Source: Struthio camelus (taxonomy: Eukaryota; Chordata; Aves; Struthioniformes; Struthionidae). From it: a stretch of DNA of 64,000 bases. Made by a program: the position numbers and the translations under genes. The DNA is taken from contig NC_090980.1 of assembly GCF_040807025.1 (NCBI RefSeq), positions 248,001 through 312,000 of the forward strand. Reading direction: 5' to 3'. Below the pieces are notes generated by a model. That model ran no database searches, had not been told where the DNA came from, and worked only from the letters and a program-made list of their open reading frames with translations. This document shows, in pieces, positions 1 to 8,900 of this stretch (position 1 is the first letter of the stretch; the number at the start of each line of letters is the position of its first letter).

Positions 1-480
1 TCCCCTCCTGGCCCCTCCCCAGCGCAGTCCCTGTCCCCTCCTGTCCCCTCCCCAGCGCTGTCCCCAGCCCCTCCTGTCTCCTGTCCCCTCCCCAGCGCTG
101 TCCCCGGCCCCTCCTGTCCCCTTCCCACCACTGTCTCTGTCCCCTCCCATCCCCTGTCCCCTTCCCAGCGCAGTCCCTGTCCCCTCCTGTCCCCTTCCCA
201 GCGCTGTCTCTGTCCCCTCCTGTCTCCTGTCCCCTCCCCAGCGCAGTCCCTGTCCCCTCCCGGCCCCTGTCCCCTCCCCAGCGCAGTCCCTGTCCCCTCC
301 CGGCCCCCCGCGGCCCCCCGCCGGCCCCTCCCCAGCGCAGTCCCTGTCCCCTCCCGGCCCCTGTCCCCTCCCCAGCGCTGTCCCTGTCCCCTCCCGGCCC
401 CTGTCCCCTCCCCAGCGCAGTCCCTGTCCCCTCCCGGCCCCCCGCGGCCCCCCGCCGGCCCCTTGCCAGCGCTGTGGGGC
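1..480. repeat. Minisatellite in an ARHGEF1 intron
   Basis: C-rich tandem repeat with units of roughly 35-45 bp built from CCCTCCCCAGCGCAGTCC and CTGTCCCCTCC. It fills the visible part of the intron upstream of the first exon in the window. Many units contain CCCCAG, which resembles a 3' splice site, but only the AG at 486-487 is followed by a reading frame that matches the protein. No coding sequence is seen here. Confidence 0.85.
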
Positions 481-487
481 GCCGCAG

Positions 488-3400
488 GAGGCGGAGAGCC
501 AGCCGCGCTGCCGCCGGCTGCAGCTGAAGGACATCATCCCCACGGAAATGCAGCGCCTCACCAAGTACCCGCTGCTGCTGCACAACATCACCAAGTGCAC
601 CGGTGAGGGGGGCCGCGGGGCGCGGGGGGCCGTGGGCCGGCTCGGGGCCGGCGGCGGGGGGCCGGGCAGGGGGCTCTGCCCGCCCCGACCCCTCTCCTGC
701 CCCCCCAGAGGCCGCGGGCGAGCGGGCCAAGGTGGAGCAGGCGGCCGAGTGCTGCCGGCAGATCCTGAACCACGTCAACCAGGAGGTGCGGGACATGGAG
801 AACCTCATGGTGAGAGACCCCCCGCTCCCTCCCCGCGGCCCCCCGCCCGGCCCCGCGGCGCCTCTGCCCCTCACTCCCCCCGTGCCCCCCCCCCGGCAGA
901 AGCTGAAGGACTACCAGCGGCGCCTGGATCTCTCCAACCTGAAGCAGAGCATGGACCCGCTGCTGAGCGAGTTCAAGGTGAGCCCGGGGGCTGCTGTGGG
1001 GCTGCGGGGGGGGGTCGCCGGAGGCGGGGGGGGTCCTGCCCCGCTCCTAACCCCCCCGCCGCCCCCAGAACACGGACATCACCAAGAGGAACCTGGTGCA
1101 CGAGGGGCCGCTGACCTGGCGCGTCACCAGGGACAAGGCCGTGGGTGAGCTGGGGAGCAGGGGGTGCGTGGGGGGGGGTCGCGGGGTGCCCGCTCCCCCC
1201 CTGACCCCCCCGCTCCCCCCCCCCAGACGTGCACGTGCTGCTGCTGGACGACCTGCTGGTGCTGCTGCAGCGGCAGGAGGAGCGCCTGGTGCTGCGCTGC
1301 CACAGCCGCACCATCACGCCCACGCCCGACGGCAAGCAGATGCTGAGCCCCATCATCAAGCTCAGCTCCGCCATGACCCGCGAGGTGGCCACAGGTGGGG
1401 ACGGCCCCGGGGGTCCTGAGCGCGGCGGGCCGGCGGGGCGGGGGGGTCTCGGGGCCCGTGGGCGGCCGCGGAGCCCGCGCGTGGGTCGGGAGGGGGCGCA
1501 GGGCCGTTGCCGGAGCCGAGGGGAGCGATGGGGGTGGGGTGCGCCCGTTCGGGGACCGGCGTGCGCCAAGGGGGGGGGCCGCGGCGCCCCCTCTGACCCC
1601 CCCCCCTTCCCCGTTCGATGTCCCCCCCCCAGACCACAAGGCCTTTTACGTGATCATCAGCTGGGAGAACGGGGCCCAGATCTACGAGCTGGTGGCGCAG
1701 ACGGTGTCGGAGAGGAAAAAGTGAGGTGGAGGGGGGGGGCTGCGTGCCGGGGCTGGGGGGGGGCTGCGTGCTGGGGCTGGGGGGGGCCGGGGCCCGGCGG
1801 GGGGCTCACTCCCCCCCCCTCTGCCCCCAGCTGGTGCGCCATGATCAGCGAGACGGCCGGCTCCCTCAAGCTCCCCGGATCCCATCGGGCCAAGACGGCG
1901 CGCGGGGGGCCGAACCCCCACAGCCCCATCTAGTGAGGGGGGGCGGGGGGGTGCGCCTCGACCCCGCCAGGGGATCTTTTGGGGGGCAGGCAGAGGTTTT
2001 GGGGGGGGGGTGAGGGAGGTTTTGGGGGTGGGCGGAGCTTTTGGGGAACGGGCGGAGGTTTTTGGGGGGCTGGCAGGGGGTTGGGGGATGGCAGAGGTTT
2101 TGGGGAGTGGGCAGAGGTTTTCTGGGGTGGGCGGCAGTTTTTGTGGCAGGGCAGAGGTTTTGGGGGCCTGGTGGAGGTTTTGGGGGGTTTTGGGGGGCAG
2201 GCAGAGGCTCATGGGGTTGGGCAGAGGTTTTGGGGAGCGAGGGGAGGTTTTGGGGGGCGGGCAGAGGTTTTGGGGAGCGAGGGGAGGTTTTGGGGGGCGG
2301 GCAGAGGTTCATGGCGTTGGGCAGAGGTTTTGGGGAGCGAGGGGAGGTTTTGGGGGGCGGGCAGGGGTTCATGGGGTTGGGCAGAGGTTTTGGGGAGCGA
2401 GGGGAGGTTTTGGGGGGCGGGCAGAGGTTCATGGGGTTGGGCAGAGGTTTTGGGGAGCGAGGGGAGGTTTTGGGGGGCGGGCAGAGGTTTTGGGGAGCGA
2501 GGGGAGGTTTTGGGGGGTGTTGGTGGCAGTTTGGGGGCTGGACTCTTTGCTGATCCCCCCCCCCCCCCAACAGTTACCGGGAGCCACTGCTCAGCAGCTC
2601 GGAGAACGGGGGGTCCCTCAAGGAGCCGCTGTCCTTGGACGGTGAGTGGGGGGGGTCCCGCAGCCGGGGGGGGGCCACGGCGGCCCCTGCAGTGCCGCCA
2701 GCCCCCACCTGGGGGCGGCCTCGCCCCGCGCCGGACGCCTGGGTCCTCGGCGGGCCGGGGAGGTGACAAACCGTGGCGCGTGTGTCCCCAAGAGCGCGAG
2801 AAGGACGGGGCGGTGGAGGGCACCGAGTTCGAGGGGGGCCCCGAGAAGATGGAGAAGGAGGCGGAGCGGGTCCTGGCCGAGGTGCTGGCGCTGCGCAGAC
2901 CCCCCCGGGCGGGCGGCGAGGGGGCCCTGGCCGCCGCCGCGCTGGGCAGAGGTGAGCGCCGCCCCAGACGGACGTCACCGCGTCGTCCCCCCCCCCCCCC
3001 CCCCGCCCGGACCCCCGCGCCGCCCCCAAACCTCCGGGGCGGCCCGGCTCCGCCACCGCCGGCCGCCGCCACCACCCCCCGACGCCCGCTTTGCCCCCGC
3101 AGTGCGCGCCCTGACGCGGCTGCTGACGGGGGAGCCCCCCGCGGCGGGCGACGGCGCCGCCTCGCCCCCCGAGGACGCCTGGGAGGGGCCGAGCCGGGCC
3201 CCCGCCGAGGAGGAGCGCCGCGACGCGGGCGACGGGGCCGAGAGCGAGGGCGAGGGCCGCGGGCAGCGCGCCGAGGGCGCCGCCGCCGCAGGTACGGGGC
3301 GCCGGGGCCGGCCGGCTCTCGGGGGCGGCGCGGCCGCGGCGTCGGCCTGACCCCCTCTGTCTCTCGCCGGCAGGGGCCACCCCGAACGGCCCCCGCTCCC

Positions 3401-4209
3401 CCGAGTGGGGGGCCCGGCTGGCCGCGGCGGAGGGGCCCGCGCCCCCCCTGGCGCTCGCCCCGGCGCAGGCGGCCTGGCTGCGGGACGAGCTGCGCGGCCT
3501 GGAGGAGGCGCTGCGGGGGCTCAAGGTGAGTCGGGCATGGGGCCGGGGCCGGGGCCGGGGCGGCCCCCCTGCTGCCCCCCAGCGCGCCGTGGGGCTGCCG
3601 CGTCCCTAACGCGCCGCGGGGCTGCTCCCCCGTGACGCGCCGTGGGGCTGCCGCGTCCCTAACGCGCCGTGGGGCTGCCACGTCCCTAACGCACCGCGGG
3701 GCTGCCCCCCCATAACGCGCCATGGGGCTGCCGCGTCCCTAAGCGCCGTGGGTCTGCCGCGTCTGTAACGTGCCGTGGGGCTGCTCCCCCATAACACGTT
3801 GTGGGGCTGCCGCGTCCCTAATGCCCTGTGGGGCTGCTCCCCCATAACACGTTGTGGGGCTGCCGCGTCCCTAACGCGCCGTGGGGCTGCCGCGTCCCTA
3901 ATGCCCTGTGGGGCTGCTCCCCCATAACACGTTGTGGGGCTGCCGTGTCCCTAACGTGCCGTGGGGCTGCCACGTCCCTAATGCACTGTGGGGCTGCTCC
4001 CCTGCAATGCACCGTGGGGCTGCCGCATCCCTAACGCGCCGCGGGGCTGCTCCCCCATAACGCGCCGTGGGGCTGCCGCGTCCCTAGCGCGCCGCGGGGC
4101 TGCTCCTCTGACCCGCCGTGGGGCTGCCCCCCAGGTAATCGAAGAGGATTACTGGCAACTCCAGGAGCTCCTGGCCAAGCACAGCTCCACGGGCTGCCTC
4201 TTCACATGA
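488..4209 (+). CDS. ARHGEF1: ARHGEF1 (p115-RhoGEF), C-terminal part, 12 coding exons
   Basis: Rho guanine nucleotide exchange factor that couples G-alpha-12/13 receptors to RhoA activation. Exons: 488-602, 709-809, 900-977, 1069-1144, 1227-1394, 1633-1720, 1831-1932, 2574-2641, 2793-2951, 3103-3291, 3374-3525 and 4135-4209 (TGA at 4207). All junctions are GT-AG and phases are consistent (1371 nt, 456 aa plus stop). The first exons give the end of the DH domain (EAESQPRCRRLQLKDIIPTE, MQRLTKYPLLL, LKDYQRRLDLSNLKQS). Next comes the PH domain (VHEGPLTWRV, DVHVLLLDDLLVLLQRQ, MTREVATDHKAFYVIISWEN, IYELVAQTVSERKNWC). The tail is acidic and low-complexity, and ends in a Leu/Glu-rich, probably coiled-coil helix (LRDELRGLEEALRGLK, then VIEEDYWQLQELL). 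The RGS-like region and most of the DH domain lie upstream of the window. The sequence fits ARHGEF1 better than ARHGEF11 or ARHGEF12, and the neighbours agree. Several introns are only 82-110 bp. Confidence 0.95.
1977..2530. repeat. Minisatellite in ARHGEF1 intron 1933-2573
   Basis: Tandem G/T-rich repeat built from GGTTTTGGGGAGCGAGGGGA and GGTTTTGGGGGGCGGGCAGA, with inserted GGTTCATGGGGTTGGGCAGA blocks. The G-run spacing predicts G-quadruplexes on the coding strand. Every frame reads through, so the long G/W/R-rich ORFs here are artefacts. The true acceptor is the CAG at 2571-2573. Confidence 0.9.
3560..4130. repeat. Minisatellite in ARHGEF1 intron 3526-4134
   Basis: Tandem repeat of about 25-30 bp made of GTGGGGCTGCCGCGTCCCTA units alternating with GGGGCTGCTCCCCCATAACA variants. 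It ends directly at the acceptor of the last coding exon. Confidence 0.88.
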
Positions 4210-4880
4210 GGACAGGTACGCGGGGCGCCGGGGGGCGGGCTGCCGGGGGGCGCGTCGCGCCGGGGGGGCCGGGGCGCCCGCCGTGGGGCGCACCTCCGGG
4301 GACCTGACCCCTCTTTCTTCTCTCTCTCCCCAGCCCCCTGCCGCTGGAGCCGGCCCCCCCGCCGTGGGGCGCGGGCCGGGGCTGCCCCACGGCGCCGGGC
4401 CCTAGGCGGGGGCCCGCGCGCCCGCCGGGGGGGCCGGGGCCGCCCCACAGCTTTCCCTGGTACCGCTCCGGGGGGGGCAGCGCCTGCCCTATGGGGGGGG
4501 CTCCCCCCGCCCCCCACGCTGGTTTTTTTTATACATTTGCTGGGATTTTATATAAATATATATATATGGGACAGAAGTGGGGGGTGGGGGGCAGGGGCCG
4601 GCCCCGGGGGGGGGCGGGGGGCCCTCCCCCCCCCCCACAGCTTGGGGGGCTGGTTCTTTTTTAACCCTTGTACAGAAGTGGGGAGGGGGGGCCCCAAACC
4701 GCCCCCCGGCAACGCTTCGAGCAGGCGCCGGCCCCTCGCCGTGGGTCCGGGGCGGCCGTGGGGCGGCCCCCCCCCCCAAACCGCCCCAGCAGGCCGCTGT
4801 GGGGCAGGGGGCTCCGGGGGGGGGGCAGCAGAGCACCAAAGAGGCTGCGAAAACGCCAAATAAACCGTTCTTGCTTCCGC
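4210..4880 (+). other. ARHGEF1: ARHGEF1 3' UTR with a short 3'-UTR intron
   Basis: Six bases after the TGA the sequence ACAG|GTACG (donor at 4216) pairs with CTCTCCCCAG (ending 4333), giving a 118-bp intron wholly in the 3' UTR. The junction is only 6 nt past the stop, so it should not trigger nonsense-mediated decay. The rest of the UTR is G/C-rich apart from an AT-rich patch at about 4521-4568 (poly-T, then TTTTATATAAATATATATAT) and a short T-rich stretch near 4653-4670. The intron is inferred from splice-site sequence alone. Confidence 0.7.
4859..4864 (+). terminator. ARHGEF1: Poly(A) signal AATAAA of ARHGEF1
   Basis: A canonical AATAAA hexamer 650 bp after the stop codon. It is followed at about 15 bases by C/T-rich and then GT-rich sequence (GGCGGTGGTGGTGGGG), as expected of a cleavage site. 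The transcript probably ends near 4880. Confidence 0.85.
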
Positions 4881-5033
4881 CCCGGCTGCTCCTTGGCGGT
4901 GGTGGTGGGGGGGGGGGGGCGGGACGGGCTCCCCCCCCCCGACACTGTGCGTGTGCCCGCCCCCCCCGTCGTTCCCCCCCCCCCCGGACGCCTGGGCCCC
5001 CCCAGAGGCAGAGGCGAGGCCGAGCGAGGCGAG

Positions 5034-5039
5034 TTTATT
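5034..5039 (-). terminator. ERFL: Poly(A) signal AATAAA of ERFL (reads TTTATT on +)
   Basis: The minus-strand AATAAA is the first canonical hexamer I found downstream of the ERFL stop at 5903. This gives a 3' UTR of about 0.87 kb that includes the repeat at 5230-5795. It lies only 170 bp from the ARHGEF1 poly(A) signal, so the two genes converge tail to tail. The assignment is by position and orientation; an unannotated nearer non-canonical signal is possible. Confidence 0.6.
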
Positions 5040-5229
5040 GCTTGAGCAGGCGCCGGGGGGGGGGGCAGGGGGGGCGCCCGGGACGCGCGTCCGGGGGCTG
5101 CGTACACGGGGGGGGGGGGGCGCGTTCCTCCGTCGCGAAGGGGCGCAAGCGGGGGCGCGGGCCGGGCACGGGCCCTATTGCACTTGGAGACCGGGGGGGG
5201 CACGAACGGGGGGGTCGGGGCCCCCCAAA

Positions 5230-5795
5230 CGGAGCCGGGACGCCTGGGCCTCCCCCCCCAGGGCGGGGGCGGACTCCTGGGTCCCGTGGCCAAGGGGGGG
5301 GTTAGGGGCCCGGACGCCTGGGTCCCTCCCCGGGTCGGGCCCGGACACCTGGGTCCCTCCCTGGGTTGGGGCCCGGACGCCTGGGTCCCCTCCCTGGGTC
5401 GGGGGGGGGGGGGATTAGGGGCCCGGACGCCTGGGTCCCTCCCTGGGTCGGCCCGGACGCCTGGGTCCCTCCCTGGGTTGGGGCCCGGACGCCTGGGTCC
5501 CCTCCCTGGGTCGGGGGGGGGGGGATTAGGGGCCCGGACGCCTGGGTCCCTCCCTGGGTCGGCCCGGACGCCTGGGTCCCTCCCTGGGTTGGGGCCCGGA
5601 CGCCTGGGTCCCCTCCCTGGGTCGGGGGGGGGGGGATTAGGGGCCCGGACGCCTGGGTCCCTCCCTGGGTCGGGGCCTGGACACCTGGGTCCTCCCCACT
5701 GTGCTGGGGGGGGGGGGGGATTAGGGGCCCGGACGCCTGGGTCCCCTCCGTGTGCTGGGGGTCAGAGGCCCGGACGCCTGGGCCCTCTCCCGCAG
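5230..5795. repeat. CGGACGCCTGGGTCC tandem array in the ERFL 3' UTR
   Basis: About 17 copies of the 15-mer CGGACGCCTGGGTCC, separated by CTCCCTGGGTCGG-type spacers. A higher-order unit of about 111 bp is marked by GGGGATTAGGGGCCCGGACG near 5412, 5523 and 5634. The same 15-mer is scattered singly elsewhere in the window (see findings). Confidence 0.9.
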
Positions 5796-5902
5796 GCCGA
5801 AGGGCCCCGGTCGGCATCTAACGGGCTCGGCCCCCCCCCCCCCCCAGATAAAACTCTGGTACAAAACGGGCCCCGGCGGGGCGCAGCGGGGCACGGCGGC
5901 GC

Positions 5903-8900
5903 TCAGCTGCGGGCCGGGCCCTTGGGGCGGCCGCGGGCGGCCTCCGGCGGGGGGCGCGGCGGCGGGGGGCTGCCGGCCTCGTTCTCCGAGCTGCTGCCGC
6001 TCACGTCCGTGATCTCCAGCTCCGAGTCCGAGGCCGGCTCCGGTTCCGGCGGCGGCGGCGCTCCGGGTCCCGGCCCCGACCCCGACCCCGGCCCGGGCCG
6101 CGGGGCGACGGCGCGCTCGGGCCCCGCGGAGGGCGGCGGCGGCGGCGGCAGCTGCGCCAGCCCCGGGTAGAAGTGCGGCGAGTAGAGGGCGCCGGGCAGC
6201 TTGGAGGCGCCGAGGGGCAGCGCGCCGGGCACGTAGGGCCCCCAGCCCCACGGGTACTCGGGCAGGGGCGCCGCGCGGCCGTAGGGCCCCAGCAGCGCCG
6301 GCGCCTTGGAGTAGCCGGAGACACCTGCGGGCAGAGCGCGGCCGTGAGGGCGCCGCCGCCCCCCGCCGCCCGCCGCCGCCCCCCGCCGCCGCCCCCCGCC
6401 TCACCTGAGCCCAGGAAGGGCAGCGCCGCGTCCAGCCGCAGCTTCTCGGCCTCGGGCTGGCGCTCGTAGAGCGGCGAGCGGCTCGGCGGCTCGGCCAGCC
6501 GCGGGCTGCAGAAGAGCGACTGCAGGGTCTGCGGAGAGGGGCGGTGAGCGGCGGCGGTGCAACCCGGCGGCCCCCCGCCACCACCCGCTCCTCCGCGGCG
6601 TCCTCCCCGGGACCACCCGCTCCTCCGCGGGATCCTTTACGAGACCCTCTCTCGGATCCTCCCCAGGACCACCCAGGCCTCTGTGGGATCCTCTGCGGCC
6701 CCCCCCCCCGTTCCTCCACAGGATCCTCCCTCGGACCATCGGGTCCTCCACAGGATCCTCTGTGGGATCCTCCCCAGGACCACCAGGTCCTCCGCAGCAT
6801 CCTCCCTGGGACCACTGCGTCCTCCCTGAGATCCTCTGCAGGACCACCAGGTCCTCCACGGGATCCTCTGTGGGATCCTCCCCAGGACCACCTGGTCCTC
6901 CACAGGATCCTCTGCGGGATCTTCCCTGGGACCACCAGGTCCTCTGCGGCATCCTCCCTGGGACCACTGGGTCCTCCACAGGATCCTCTGCGGGATCTTC
7001 CCTGGGACCACCTGGTCCTCTGCGGCATCCTCCCTGGGACCACTGGGTCCTCCACAGGATCCTCTGCAGCATCCTCCCTGGGACCACTGGGTCCTCCACA
7101 GGATCCTCTGCAGCATCTTCCCTGGGACCACCTGGTCCTCTGCGGCATCCTCCCTGGGACCACTGGGTCCTCCACAGGATCCTCTGCGGGATCTTCCCTG
7201 GGACCACCAGGTCCTCCACAGGATCCTCTGCGGGATCTTCCCTGGGACCACCAGGTCCTCTGCAGCATCCTCCCTGGGACCACCGGGTCCTCCACGGGAC
7301 CACTGGTCCTCCATGCAGTCCTCCCTGGGTCCACCAGGTCCCCCATGGGATCCTCCCTGGGACCACCTGATCCTCTGCAGGATCCTCCCCAAGACCACCA
7401 GGTCCTCCGAGGCATCCTCCCTGGGACCACTGGGTCCTCCATGGGATCCTCTGCAGGATCCTCCCCAAGACCACCTGGTCCTCCCCAGGATCCTCCACTG
7501 GATCCTCCCCAGGACCACCAGGTCCTCCATGGCATCCTCCCTGGGACCACCAGGTCCTCCACGGGACCCTCTGCGGGATCCTCCCCAGGATCCTCCCCAG
7601 GACCACCTGGTCCTCCCCAGGATCCTCTGCTGGATCCTCCCCAGGACCACCTGGTCCTCCCCAGGATCCTCCCCAGGACCCTCCCAGGACCCCCCCGGCC
7701 CCACCGCGGTACCTCGGGGGTGAGGGGGGCGCAGTCGGGGCCGTGCCCGCCCCCGCCGCCGGCGAAGGGGCCCTGCGCCAGCAGGAAGGGCGAGCTGCCG
7801 CCCACGTCGATGAAGGGGTAGTTGACCAGCACCACCTTGCTGAAGTTGAACTTGTAGGTGAAGCGTTTGCCCTTGGTCTTGTGCAGGATCCGCTTGTTGT
7901 AGTAGTACCTGGGGGGCGACGGGAGGGGGGGGAGGCGATGGGGAGGGGAGCCCGGACGCCTGGGCCCGAGCCCCCACTTCCCCACCAGCTGTGCTGCCGC
8001 TTGTTCATTAACTGCGGCCCTTGAGAGTCCGCCTCCCTAATTAATATTAATGAAGTGCTAAATGGGTATCGACAGCCCTTTTTTTTTGGGGGGGGGGGTG
8101 TCTGGCCGGGTCCCCACCTTCGCCCCGCGCTCACCTCAGCGCCCGGCTCAGCTTGTCGTAGTTCATGTGGGGCTTGCACTTGCGGATGCCCCAGAGCCGG
8201 GCCACCTCGTCGGGGTCCTTGATGACGAACTCGCCGTAGTCGCCCTGCCAGGCGATGACGTTCTGGTACTCCTCCTTCTGCAGCAGCTCCAGGATGAAGT
8301 GCCACAGCTGGATCTGCCGCGAGCCCGGGCTCGACTCCGGCTTGTACGCCCAGTCTGGGAAGGCGAAGCCTGCGGGGAGGCAACCGGCAGGGTGTCCTGG
8401 GAGAGGGGTCGTGTGTCCCGGGTGCGAGCAGGGTGTCCTGGCTGTGAGCAGCGGGCTCTGGGTGAGGGGTCGTGTGTGCTGGGTGCGAGCGGGGCGTCCT
8501 GGGTGCAAGCAGGGTGTCCCGGGTGTGAGCAGCGGGCTCTGGGCGAGGGGTCGTGTGTGCTGGGTGCGAGCAGGGTGTCCCGGGTGTGAGCAGCGGGCTC
8601 TGGGTGAGGGGTTGTGTGTGCTGGGTGTGAGCGGGGCGTCCTGGGTGTGAGCAGCGGGCTCTGGGTGAGGGGTTGTGTGTGCTGGGTGCGAGCAGGGTGT
8701 CCCGGGTGTGAGCAGCGGGCTCTGGGTGAGGGGTTGTGTGTGCTGGGTGTGAGCGGGGCGTCCTGGGTGTGAGCAGCGGGCTCTGGGCGAGGGGTTGTGT
8801 GTGCTGGGTGCGAGCAGGGTGTCCCGGGTGCGAGCAGCGGGCTCTGGGTGAGGGGTTGTGTGTGCTGGGTGCAAGCAGGGTGTCCCGGGTGCGAGCAGCG

